Notes under the pieces: model-generated
Databases searched by the model: none
The model's input: the letters and a program-made list of their open reading frames with translations, nothing else
Told to the model about the DNA's origin: nothing
Assembly: GCF_032854445.1 (NCBI RefSeq)
Contig: NC_088302.1
Location: forward strand, 27,555,080-27,619,079
Length of the DNA stretch: 64,000 bases
Direction: 5' to 3'
From: Liolophura sinensis
Taxonomy: Eukaryota > Mollusca > Polyplacophora > Chitonida > Chitonidae
Shown here: piece by piece, positions 39,401-47,385 of the stretch
How the letters are laid out: each line of letters begins with the position of its first letter
Position numbering within the stretch: the first letter of the stretch is position 1
Translations under genes and position numbers: made by a program

Positions 39401-42170
39401 AGATTTCTATCCACAGAAATGATGCATCAGTCTACACCAAATATACAAAGTAGCAACAATGAGTCGGTGTGTACTTACTTTTCAAAACATTTTCAACTGG
39501 AGTCTGAAGAGAGAAAGTTTCATTGGCAGTTGTTGATGTGGCTGGAAAGAAAATAATATTATTCAGGCGAGATCGATATTAAATCCAAGTAGGAACAAGC
39601 ATCACAGATGACTTTATAGACTATACAGATGTACTTTTGTAAATTAGAACATAGAATATATATTTTCTTTCAACATCTGTAAATGTTGTTGAGAAAAGAT
39701 AGGTATGGTCAGTGGTCAGTGTCAGCTAAAATGTGACTGCATAGATTAGGCCAGCTGACACTGTCTATTCAAACAAGACACAAAACTCAGTCGTATCAGT
39801 AAGGCAATTTTTCTCATAAATGGCATCACTTTATTTCAATGTAACCCAATGTTTGTTACCAAAAAAGATTACGAGAATTAAGACTGACAAAGTGTATTTA
39901 AAGTTGTCTCAGATCTCCAAACTTTTGTGTGTTCATGATGATTTAACAGCCAATGCATGAATGGGTGAAGATGTTTTAAATTTTCTTCAGTATATCCGAA
40001 GATGTAATGGTGCCATTAACCAAGACTACAACAAAGTATCAAGTAAAAGCTATACTAAACATTGTCTAAAATGAAGCTACATATAAACTAGTTCATGAAA
40101 CTTTGATACATGTACAAGAGTTGATAAATCGGACAATACTCCTTGGTTGAGGGGCACAGAAGCTACAGGTACATTTATGGAAATGGACCACTACTGGATC
40201 AAAGAAATGAAACATTTGTAGGGGTAATAATAAGAAATGGTAGAAATTAAAGAATTTATAAACCGTGATAAGGTACATGTATCCACTGTTATGTATTTAT
40301 TTGGTTGGTAGTTTTACGCCGTACTCAAGAATATTTAACTTATATGACAGCATTGTGGTGGGAGGAAACCAGGCAGAGCCTGGAGGAAACCCACAACCAT
40401 CCACAGGTTGCTGGCAGACCTTCCCATGTACAGCCGGAGAGGAAGCCAGCATGAGCTAGCGCGCTAACCAACTGAGCCACAGTATGCACTGTTAAGTTTC
40501 ACCAACTCTGCTTTGTACTATCCTACCATTAAACAGTGCTCATTCCCTGGTTAAAAAGACATGAACTGCATTTTCACTTTTGTATCATGTTTCGAGCGAA
40601 TGAGGTTTTAGTAGTTCAGAGTGGCAGATATCTGAAGAAATGATCTCTTATTAAAATCAGTGAGATATAGTGATAACAATGTAGTTGACCAATCAATAGC
40701 ACTCAGTTAATCACACCTTCTCAACAGTAATAAACCACACCCACAAGATAAATCATCTACAGTGTGTATAGTCCTGTCTCCATGGTGATCAGGGTATTAT
40801 TTGGGCACCAGTTTTTGCCCTAATATCATACAAAAGACTCTGTACAATGGCATAATCGACTAACAAAGGCTGGAGTTTCCTGCTCATATTTTAAATTGGA
40901 ATTTACAATTATGTTAATGCATTTATTTACTGAATTTTTGTTTTAATAGAACATATAGCAGAATGAACCTAATACATAGTTTGGTACAAATAACCTTTCC
41001 TGACATTCAGCTGATGTTGCTCTGATGATCAGGACGCCAACTCAATCATTTATGTATTTACTTTTTTCACATTCTTACCTGGTTTTGATTTATATATTTG
41101 ATTGATGTTTTACACCCTACTTAATAATATTTCATTTATACGGCGGCACCCAGCATTATGGTGGGAGTAAAACCAGGCAGAGCCCAGGGGAAACCCATGA
41201 CGATCTATAAATGTTCAGGAAATTGATCTTTGGTAGTATTGGTGTTCTGCGTTCCCAGCAGCTACATTAATTTTGAACATTTCACTCTGATTAAATCCTC
41301 TCTTTTTAGGACAGCCGTGTTCCAGAATAATTGATGATTCACAAGATGGTGTGACGATCGATTAGTGAGTGAGTGAATAAGTGCTTGGGGTTAAACATCG
41401 TACTTAAGAATTTTTCAGTCATATGACGACGAAGGAATCCTTAGAGTGCATGTAATGTGCCTCCTTGCTGCAGGACGGATTTCCACTGCTCTTTTATCTC
41501 ATTACCTCTTTTTAAGCCTTAGGTGTGACTTGACCCATAATTGACCCTGGATCTACCGCTCCCTAAGTGGACTCTCTACCAAGTGTGCTATCAGGGCCGG
41601 TGACTGTCGATTAGTCATGGACCTTCTGGGCAAAGCTTTGTCACCAAGGCCCCATTGCATGTAAACTGGCACCACATGTTTTCTATCACCTGTTTTCCCA
41701 CATAAAGTTAGTTTTCTTTTTGCATGTATATGTATATAAATTATTAAGGTATGTACATGTATGTATATGTATTTGTATACATGTATGTACATGTATCTGT
41801 ATACATGTATGTACATGTATTTGTATACATGCATGTATATGTATTTGTATACATGTATGTATATGTATTAAATTACACCAGCTCATGATGTACACAACAC
41901 ATGTACTTGGACATATCCACTGAGAACTGATGTGTTATTTGGAACACGTAGATAGATATACATGTACAAAACAAAATCCAAATCTCAAACAAACATGAAT
42001 GAACATTTACAATGTACTTGTTACAAACCTTTAGATATAAGGCTTTCAAAATACTGTGTTTCCGATTTGTCTTGTTCCTGTAATACACATGCTGAGAAAG
42101 AAAGTAAAAGATCAACCAATTACTAGTGCCAAAGAAAACATAAATCAATAATGATACATCCATGTACATA

Positions 42171-42226
<56 letters not shown>

Positions 42227-43769
42227 CACCAGACTATGAGAATGCATGATGACAATGTGTAAGCCATTACAAAAAGTTTAATCAATTAACGCCTGAATAC
42301 ATCCCAGGCTATAACACAGGATTATGGAAAATCAGAAACGGAAAGATGAACAATTCTGTTAAATGTGAGAAAAAGTAGACTATGACAATGCTCCCTCATA
42401 TTAAATATGTATTTCCAAGAAACATTCCGTATCTACATGCACAGTATTTACAATGATTTTCTGAAAAGATTTTCGGTAATGTGTAAGCTAAATGCATCTT
42501 TTAAAGGAAGTTGCACGTTCATACACAGCTGGAAATGGAACAATATGGAAAATGGAGAAAGTTGGAGAGATGAAGACACAAACATAATTTAAGTAAAAAT
42601 AGATAGACCGCACACAATGCCAACATGTAAACTTTGTATTATTAACAAGTTTTCACATCTTTTACAAAACCGTTCTAAATACATGTACACAGCTCAAAAG
42701 TAGAAAGTGGGATGGACAGATTGAACATACTTTAACAGAATCTGCAAGGTACACTAATTCCTCAACATTTCTGCATATATGAATTTAAGATCAACTTTCA
42801 GTTAAATTTAAGCACATTTTTAATTTGATCTTGGAGATCAGTAACAGGGCTTCACAAAAAGTATAATTTTATCAATCAACACAGAGTAACGCCTTCAGAA
42901 TATGCTTGAATAAACACTTTGCAAACATGCGAAAAATGTTGAAGAATTACAGCATATAAATTTAAATACACGGCATTTTGATCATGGTTGTAAGATAATT
43001 TGCTTTGTTTCAAACGAGACTGTATTAATGTGTAATCTATTTGATCAAAGAGTGATCATGAAGCTCTACAGGTATGTAAAACCTAACACTGCCCTTAGCT
43101 TTGGGCCATATCATGAAAAAGCTATCAAAACCGGAGACTGAGCTGATCAAAATGTAATCCTGTCTGGAGGGCCATTCACTGTATCCTGAATTATCAAATT
43201 TCCTGGAATTTAGTTCAGAACAAAGACCTGTACATAATTTTACATCCTTGTTTGTTTTTTTTTTTTGTTTTTTTTTTTTTGACTATTTAATGGGTGTTCA
43301 AGCACCTTATGTAAAGTTCTACATGTATATGACATGGCACAATTTAGTAAAATATTGCTCCATAATGATCATTTTTAACAGGTTTCTGATAACTACATCT
43401 GATATACATGCATACTTCTGTTTTGAAAATACTAACCACAAAACTCCTCGAGCCCGCAGTTTCTCCACACTCTACTACCGGCCACTGTGATATAAGTGAA
43501 ATATTCTTGAGTAAATAAATCAAAGACCTAGCCAAAAATACAGAAAGATACGGTTATATAAGTATGTTACCTATAAGTCCGTCAAACTGGTGGTCTTTCA
43601 TGAGTTGATTGTTCTGCAGAGGGTGGTTACAGCAGGGACACTTGTGCTGACGGTCCACCCACTCCTTGATACATTTCTCACAGTACCGATGCCCACAAGG
43701 TGTTGTGTGTGTGTTGTTCAGTAAAGTCATACATATGGAGCACTGGATGTAATCACTAAATGCAGAAAT
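21346..43769 (-). CDS. RING-type E3 ligase candidate with C-terminal UBR-like zinc finger (14 coding exons, 5' incomplete)
   Basis: The exons, in transcript order, are 43769-43571, 42091-42029, 39541-39479, 37964-37921, 35901-35787, 35243-35044, 34486-34443, 34019-33909, 32192-32097, 30991-30862, 29204-29066, 25873-25838, 25238-25196 and 21400-21346. They total 1338 nt, giving 445 residues and a TGA stop with no internal stop; the phases agree at every junction. Residues 10-47 form a C3HC4 RING, C-x2-C-x11-C-x-H-x2-C-x2-C-x10-C-x2-C. Residues about 110-228 look helical and coiled-coil-like. Residues about 229-355 form a compact region. Residues 395-439 hold Cys395, 398, 404, 407, 411, 430, 431, 433 and 439 with His412, 415 and 424, similar in spacing to the UBR4-type UBR box. 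RING families transfer ubiquitin and UBR boxes can bind N-degrons, so an intracellular E3 role is inferred. The initiator Met exon was not found. Confidence 0.88.
22141..22180. repeat. C-run followed by A-run
   Basis: About twelve C are followed by about thirty A in the last intron of the RING gene. No retroposed body could be recognised next to it. Confidence 0.9.
22385..22632. repeat. 82-bp tandem repeat, three copies
   Basis: The unit begins TTGTGAACTGTAACC and ends CAGCTCTGGTAGTAAAA; the copies differ at only a few positions. It lies in the last intron of the RING gene. A separate 21-bp unit, GCTAATATAATCCTAGGGTTG, repeats about three times at 22722-22795. Confidence 0.93.
23808..24056 (+). 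mobile_element. SINE family B, diverged full-length copy
   Basis: It has a decayed head (GCGCAATGACCCC..., B-box-like GAGTTCAAGTTC), the centre GGTCGTGGGTTTCCCTGG and CCACCATAATGCTGGCC, and the tail AAATATTCTTG, then CCAATCAAAGACATAAA. It lies in the last intron of the RING gene, in the opposite direction to it. Confidence 0.85.
25046..25160 (-). mobile_element. SINE family B, 3' fragment
   Basis: It reads TTTATTTATTTATCCATTTG, then the tail motif ACTCAAGAATAT and CCAGCATTATG, on the complement of the family tail. It is truncated within the centre and lies in the last intron of the RING gene. Confidence 0.8.
25196..25238 (-). CDS. RING gene, exon 13 (zinc finger, continued)
   Basis: The acceptor is TTTTTCTCAG and the donor CATG|GTAAGT; phase 1 to 2. 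It encodes GHNVVPYIMNHQPT with two further His. It sits only 35 bp from a SINE-B copy at 25046-25160. Confidence 0.87.
25318..25402. repeat. 21-bp tandem repeat, four copies
   Basis: The unit GCATGAGCTAGTAGACTTTAT repeats with minor changes within an intron of the RING gene. Confidence 0.85.
25838..25873 (-). CDS. RING gene, exon 12 (microexon in the zinc finger)
   Basis: The acceptor is TCTGTTACAG and the donor CAAG|GTGAGT; phase 1 to 1. Only 36 nt long, it carries WVCRSCMEICHQ with three Cys and one His ligand candidates. Confidence 0.88.
28318..28966 (-). mobile_element. SINE family A, copy 3, interrupted by copy 4
   Basis: The tail-to-centre part (28318-28555) and the head remnant (28930-28966, with CACGCTCTACCAACTGTGC) are separated by another SINE. 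The flanks carry a perfect 12-bp duplication, AGTCTACATTGA, at 28306-28317 and 28967-28978. It lies in the intron after exon 11 of the RING gene. Confidence 0.92.
28556..28917 (+). mobile_element. SINE family A, copy 4, full length, nested in copy 3
   Basis: The head CCGGCCCGGATAGCACAG has a good A box (TAGCACAGTTGGTAGAGCG) and a B-box-like GGATCAATCC. A central body and the tail ATATGACTGAAAAATTGTTG, then GTACGACGTTAAACCCC and a CACTCACT repeat follow. It is flanked by the 12-bp duplication TCTTACTGAATG at 28544-28555 and 28918-28929. It is very close in sequence to the copy at 46171-46534. Confidence 0.95.
29066..29204 (-). CDS. RING gene, exon 11 (start of the UBR-like finger)
   Basis: The acceptor is TTTTTGCAG and the donor AACT|GTAAGT; phase 0 to 1. 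It encodes 46 residues with the first pair of zinc ligands, DYFSCKQCGFN. Confidence 0.92.
29425..30575. repeat. 40-bp minisatellite, about 29 copies
   Basis: The consensus runs TGTATGTACATGTACAAGTA then GTAGACGGCCTATCCCCTAA. Copies differ in length by a few bases and in GGCC/GGAC/GGTC/ACC variants. The array fills most of the intron between exons 11 and 10 of the RING gene, about 220 bp from exon 11 and 290 bp from exon 10. Confidence 0.95.
30607..30665 (+). repeat. weak tRNA-like sequence
   Basis: TAGCCTCGCGGTGTAAGGC resembles an A box and GTGTTCGAGCAC a B box. Nothing like an acceptor stem pairs by eye. It is likely a relic of a SINE head. Confidence 0.3.
30862..30991 (-). CDS. RING gene, exon 10
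   Basis: The acceptor is GTTTTTCAG and the donor CATT|GTAAGT; phase 2 to 0. It encodes 44 residues, starting GPFAKGSNWEMQAVAQDI and ending MISVQYCI. Confidence 0.88.
32097..32192 (-). CDS. RING gene, exon 9
   Basis: The acceptor TTCTGTTAAAG is weak at -3, and the donor is TTGG|GTAACT; phase 2 to 2. It encodes LSDIQEIVELSLAERNDP and ends VQWLVFG. Confidence 0.82.
32975..33535. repeat. 86-bp tandem repeat, about six and a half copies
   Basis: The unit contains CTGGCGACTCACCATAAATA, TCTAATGACCTTAATACC and TGGAAGGTCAGTTATCACAG. Spacing between copies is 86 bp in the well-kept part (33149, 33235, 33321, 33407). The array lies in the intron between exons 8 and 9 of the RING gene. Confidence 0.93.
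33909..34019 (-). CDS. RING gene, exon 8
   Basis: The acceptor is TTGTTATCAG and the donor ACAG|GTGAGT, a consensus site; phase 2 to 2. It encodes a beta-rich segment (VDILPVKVSVFLLEKDVRL and on). Confidence 0.88.
34443..34486 (-). CDS. RING gene, exon 7 (least certain)
   Basis: The acceptor is CTGTCTTGCAG and the weak donor GGAT|GTAGGG; phase 0 to 2. The 44-nt exon encodes VYVMASPGNVVMPW. It is supported because exons 6 and 8 have incompatible phases without it, and this exon repairs the phase exactly with no stop. Confidence 0.65.
34550..34831 (+). mobile_element. SINE family B, full length with target-site duplication
   Basis: The head contains GGTCAGTTGGTTAGTGCGC and GAGTTCAAGTCCAGCTC, the centre GGTCGTGGGTTTCCCCCGGG, and the tail GTGAAATATTCTTGAGTATG with (AAAT)n. 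A perfect 13-bp duplication, TCATTCACACCAG, flanks it (34537-34549 and 34832-34844). An extra segment of about 26 bp before the tail is bounded by a GTTGTACAA duplication. It sits about 60 bp upstream of exon 7 of the RING gene, antisense to it. Confidence 0.94.
35044..35243 (-). CDS. RING gene, exon 6 (helical region)
   Basis: The acceptor is TTAATCATAG and the donor TTTCAG|GTTAAC; phase 1 to 0. It encodes 66 residues with a heptad-like start (ELQSQTEDLLKTLKRQKDG) and a second helix (HLYEVHCELCDLFIDIHEE). Confidence 0.88.
35787..35901 (-). CDS. RING gene, exon 5 (coiled-coil-like)
   Basis: The acceptor is GATTCCTTAG; phase 0 to 1. It encodes a charged helix (ELKKEFISRTQKLEEGMKR and on). Two donors fit the same phase, AAAG|GTATAG at 35787 and GAAG|GTATTG at 35805, so six residues are uncertain or alternatively spliced. 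Confidence 0.82.
37713..37783 (-). repeat. tRNA-like sequence
   Basis: On the minus strand GGATCAGTGGTTAGACTGG fits an A box, and AGATCAAATCAAGG lies at B-box distance. It was probably a SINE head; no body was recognised. Confidence 0.4.
37921..37964 (-). CDS. RING gene, exon 4
   Basis: The acceptor is TTTTCACAG and the donor GTCAG|GTATGT; phase 1 to 0. It encodes 15 residues (HLLSSLAAHEKFCQ) that look like the start of a helix. Confidence 0.82.
39479..39541 (-). CDS. RING gene, exon 3
   Basis: The acceptor is TTTCTTTCCAG and the donor AAAA|GTAAGT, a near-consensus site; phase 1 to 1. It encodes a short linker with TFSLQTPVENVLK. Confidence 0.85.
40295..40484 (-). mobile_element. SINE family B, internally deleted
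   Basis: The tail side (TTTATTTGGTTGGTAG, then CGCCGTACTCAAGAATATTT), the centre and the head end (GCGCTAACCAACTGAG) are all present. The CGGCGGCCAG block and most of the sequence between the head boxes are missing. It lies in the intron between exons 2 and 3. Confidence 0.85.
41088..41208 (-). mobile_element. SINE family B, 3' part
   Basis: ATATTTGATTGATGTTTTAC, then TACGGCGGCACCCAGCATTA and CCCAGGGGAAACCCATGACG match the complement of the family B tail and centre. The head is missing. Confidence 0.85.
41366..41599 (-). mobile_element. SINE family A, internally deleted, with target-site duplication
   Basis: Tail, tail domain and head are present, but about 130 bp of the body is missing between TCTTTTATCT and ATTACCTC. 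It is flanked by GTGACGATCGATTAG (41351-41365) and GTGACTGTCGATTAG (41600-41614), a 15-bp duplication with two changes. It lies in the intron between exons 2 and 3. Confidence 0.9.
41740..42224. repeat. TGTA/CATG-rich repeat (41740-41870) and TA microsatellite (42168-42224)
   Basis: The first part is an imperfect unit of about 26 bp built of TGTATACATG and TGTACATG. The second is an almost pure TA run. Exon 2 of the RING gene (42029-42091) lies between them, with 77 bp separating the TA run from its acceptor site. Confidence 0.85.
42029..42091 (-). CDS. RING gene, exon 2
   Basis: The acceptor is TACTTTCTTTCTCAG and the donor AAAG|GTTTGT; phase 1 to 1. It encodes about 21 residues, including QEQDKSETQYFESLISK. 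A second AG 15 nt downstream (TATTACAG) would put the exon out of frame, so the upstream AG was chosen. Confidence 0.85.
43440..43520 (+). mobile_element. SINE family B tail fragment, strongly diverged
   Basis: ATATAAGTGAAATATTCTTG is the family tail motif, with CTACTACCGGCCACTGTG before it. The ACGGCGTTAAACACC part is lost. It lies 50 bp downstream of exon 1 of the RING gene. Confidence 0.6.
43571..43769 (-). CDS. RING gene, exon 1 of those seen (RING finger)
   Basis: The acceptor is TTTGATTTCAG and the donor ATAG|GTAACA; phase in 0, out 1. It encodes residues 1-66 with the whole RING: YIQCSICMTLL, then TTPCGHRYCEKCIKEW, then HKCPCCNHPL. All eight zinc ligands are present. The ending KDHQFDGLI begins a linker. 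At least one more exon must lie upstream, because the first in-frame Met falls inside the finger. Confidence 0.95.
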
Positions 43770-43884
43770 CTGAAATCAAATAGGCTTCATCAATGAAATT
43801 GTCACAAAGTATATGTGTACCAATTTTATTTTATTTTGTTCAACCACCAACCTTTGGCAAGTTACTGATGAGATTTCCCTGGGA

Positions 43885-44430
43885 GACTTTAAGGTACGCA
43901 TACCATATTGGTGACTTTAAGGTACGCATACCATATTGGTGACTTTAAGGTACGCATACCATATTGGTGACTTTAAGGTACGCATACCATATTGATGACT
44001 TTAAGGTACGCATACCATATTGGTGACTTTAAGGTACGCATACCATATTGGTGACTTTAAGGTACGCATGCCATATTGATGACTTTAAGGTACGCATGCC
44101 ATATTGATGACTTTAAGGTACGCATGCCATATTGATGACTTTAAGGTACGCATACCATATTGGTGACTTTAAGTTACGCATACCATATTGATGACTTTAA
44201 GGTACGCATGCCATATTGGTGACTTTAAGGTACGCATGCCATATTGATGACTTTAAGGTACGCATACCATATTGGTGACTTTAAGGTACGCATACCATAT
44301 TGGTGACTTTAAGGTACGCATACCATATTGATGACTTTAAGGTACGCATGCCATATTGATGACTTTAAGGTACGCATACAATATTGATGACTTTAAGGTA
44401 CGCATACCATATTGGTGACTTTAAGGAACA
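43885..44430. repeat. 28-bp minisatellite, about 19 copies
   Basis: The unit is GACTTTAAGGTACGCATACCATATTGGT with A/G changes at two positions. Head-to-tail identity is very high, so the array is young or homogenised. It ends about 115 bp before the acceptor of exon 1 of the RING gene and therefore lies in its upstream intron or promoter side. Confidence 0.96.
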
Positions 44431-45105
44431 AATACCAGTAAAATGATTGGACTGTGCAAATGGCTACACATCATCATCCACCACTTATCCAGAAGGCCCC
44501 ATGAAAAGTATGAGATGAGGAAAACATCTAGTGAGCGTCTGGCAGTGTATCAGCGGCTTCAGTTTCGATACAGGTAGGTAAACTACAACTGGCGTCCAGT
44601 CTCAGCTCTGATGTAGCAATGCGACAGTCACGTGACCTGTTTAATGTGATGCATCGCAATGACTGAATGTGGGCAAACTGCTCAATAGTGCACAAGCACG
44701 CTACCCTTAGGATTAACTGGATGCTGTAATTTAGGGTTGTAGAATTGAAAAGTAGAACATGTTCAACATGTTCAGCAACTGCTGAATCAGCAGTTTTCAG
44801 CTTTCTGTTCCGCGCTGCTTCCAGACTTTCAAGTTGTAAAGTAGATTAATAATACCGTACCCTCACTACTCGAGCAAAGAATAAATTCATCATGAGCACA
44901 AGGATGCTACTTTAGCAGTTTTGGAACAGAAGGAAAATTTAGTACAACTTCTGCCAGTCCACATATCACAATTTAGAAGGATTTTGTTCAGACACAACTC
45001 CTGTTAAAAAGGTAAGTGACATTGCTCTATCCTGCTGATAACCTTATTAATGTCAACGAAATTGACAGTACATGTGCATGTAAAGCCTAGGGCTAAAAGT
45101 AAAAC

Positions 45106-45148
<43 letters not shown>

Positions 45149-46158
45149 TGTATATATGTATGTATATATATTGTAATGGTGCAGCCTAATGACTGGCTGC
45201 AAAACCTGGATGGACAAGAAAACTTCAAATTCCCTTTGATAAACCCCTGTCTGGTCAAGATACACAGTGCTAAAATCTACGTTTAATGACACAAAGTTAG
45301 TATGTATCGGACACCTAGGAATCTCTTCTTTCCAAATTTGCTGAGTTTGCCACAATTTAAGATGGTTTCACTGCATTTATACCTGCCTAATGGTACTCTG
45401 TCATTGCTTTTTTTTCTACGTCCATCCAGGCTTTTCATCCAGTTATCAGACTGTACCTATTGTTATTACGCATAACAGACTGAGCAGCGATCAGTCATAC
45501 AGCCACAGATCTTTTTGTATCACACAATGTTCCCTCCCAGTAGAATAATTTGCTTGATATGTTGTTTAATCAATAAGCATGAGCATTAGGCAGGACAGCA
45601 GTTACATGTATGGAGTGTGGATAGGAGTTTTCAGGTCAGGGATTAAAGTTAACGCAGGCAAATATACAACGAACATGTATCAAAATTTTCTGAACATGGC
45701 CCTCATCATTCAATTAATTTAATTGAACTACACATGTAGGTATAGTCCTACACAATACAACTCTTTTTATAGCTCAAATTTGACAGAGTCATGTCTATTA
45801 TTTGTGATTGATAACTACCAACCTCTCAACAACAACATACACCTAGGATATTGCCCAAACCCTCACAAATCTGGTAGCGGGGTAATGCCATTTAGTCAAG
45901 GCATCAATACCTTTCTTCTATCATGGCAAAGTGCCCCTGTTTCAAGGCGATGTTTTGAATTGCCCAAATCCTTGGTGATTGTTGAGAGGTAGGTAGTTTC
46001 CAAACACGACGTTTAAAGTCAGAACTATAAAGCAGTCATATCGTGCACATGTAGGTAGCTAGGTCATTCCGTTGGTACATTCCCCAAGTTGATTAAATGT
46101 GATCCACACTGTAAATTCGGGCATTTGCAATTCGACAGTGACATTTATCTGCGTTACT
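44431..46158. other. non-coding stretch upstream of the RING exon
   Basis: It probably includes upstream intron or promoter of the minus-strand RING gene. A TA microsatellite lies at 45111-45146. Two short frames starting with ATG and ending in phase 0 at a GT (near 44642 and 44864, minus strand) could join exon 1 on paper, but both donors are weak. I cannot choose between them. Confidence 0.35.
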
Positions 46159-46170
46159 CCCATCCACCCC

Positions 46171-46534
46171 TACCGGCCCGGATAGCACAGTTGGTAGAGT
46201 GTCCGCTTCAGGACCGGTAGATCCAGGATCAATCCTTGGTCGAGTCACACCTAAGACTTTAAAAGAGGAAGTTGTAACTTCCTCGCTTGGCGTTCAGCAT
46301 GAAGGGGATAGTGCAACGACTGGTTGACCCGTATCAGTATAATGGCTCGGGCGGGGCGGCTTACTTGCCTTCGTAAGTCGTCTCAGTGATGCAGCACTAA
46401 ATAAAAGAGCGGTGGAAATCCGTCCTGCAACAAGGAGGCACATTACACGTGCATGCACCCTAATGATTCCTTCGTCGTCATATGACTGAAAAATTGTTGA
46501 GTACGACGTTAAACCCCAAGCACTCACTCACTCA
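46171..46534 (+). mobile_element. SINE family A, full length, young copy
   Basis: It is nearly identical to the copy at 28556-28917 across head, body and tail. It is flanked by a perfect 12-bp duplication, CCCATCCACCCC, at 46159-46170 and 46535-46546. The head keeps both pol III boxes (TAGCACAGTTGGTAGAGTG, GGATCAATCC). Confidence 0.96.
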
Positions 46535-46546
46535 CCCATCCACCCC

Positions 46547-47291
46547 AGCCTAGCCGCACGTGTGTGGCACAACTGATCTGACGACGTGCTAATGTACCAA
46601 GCAGTACAGAGTCACAGCCAACCCTGGCACAAATGAGACAGGACTACGCAGTTCTCGCAGTCGTGTGACTTGGAACTTTCTGTGAGGTAGCTGTTTAGCT
46701 ATAAATAAGTAGAGTGCTTATGCAGCAGCTCATACATGTACATATTCAGGTGACCCAACAACAAAGACATTATCATTAAATAGATTATCATGTGAAAATG
46801 CTTTGGGGATAACTCAGACAACTTTGAAGAAGATAAAGAACTCGATAACTTGTAGATTAAGCTACTCGCTTAGAACGGTCAGCAATACAAATTTTCCAGC
46901 TTGGTCATTTATGGACATCTTTGCTCCTCAGTGAATTGCGTGTGCAAAATTAAGCTTCTCCCGTGTGTGAAAGGTAAGGGAAGACCTGCGAGGGTGTGGC
47001 ATGTGACATTACAGGAGATTGCACAGAAATGATGAATACAAACAAGGCTAATTCTTTACCCGTCCCCCCCGCTCTCGACCCTCCGAGATTAAAACCCGAG
47101 CAGGGAAGACACATGGATTTACAGCATATGATAACCGGAACCTACAAAAACAATGATGCCGAAATGCTCAGATAGGTTTGATCTCCTCGTACAGTATAAA
47201 TATACCAGGTCAGTGCTTGTTATGATGCAAAGTTTCCAACACAGCTGCTTTCATCTGAGGAGTGAGTGAAGCTGACCTGCTGGGTACGTTT
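46547..47291. other. non-coding stretch with TATA-like motifs
   Basis: TATAAATA occurs at about 46699 and again near 47199 (GTACAGTATAAATATACC). The second lies about 90 bp before the hairpin at 47292. No coding exon could be tied to either, so promoter function is only a possibility. Confidence 0.3.
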
Positions 47292-47385
47292 GTACATTGT
47301 TAAATCTGGTGTAAACTTCACTCGTGGAGCTAATCCCACCCTTGTTAGCTCAGGAGTGAAGCGGACACCTGATTTAACAATGTAC
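47292..47385. repeat. 94-nt inverted repeat (strong hairpin)
   Basis: The left arm 47292-47333 (GTACATTGTTAAATCTGGTG..., ending GGAGCTAA) and the right arm 47345-47385 (TTAGCTCAGGAGTGAAG..., ending ATTTAACAATGTAC) pair over about 42 positions with roughly six mismatches or bulges. The loop is about 11 nt. The outer 15 bp pair perfectly. It could be a foldback or MITE core, or a small-RNA precursor. Confidence 0.85.

Noticed and set aside
41740-41870. Telomere-like or origin-like repeat
   Set aside because: The units are TGTATACATG-type, not TTAGGG, and show ordinary microsatellite decay.
42076-42081. Downstream AG as the acceptor of exon 2
   Set aside because: It shifts the frame and gives a stop within the exon; the AG at the end of a pyrimidine tract 15 nt upstream keeps the frame.
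43885-44430. 28-bp repeats as a CRISPR array
   Set aside because: There are no spacers between units and no cas genes; it is a minisatellite next to an animal-type exon.
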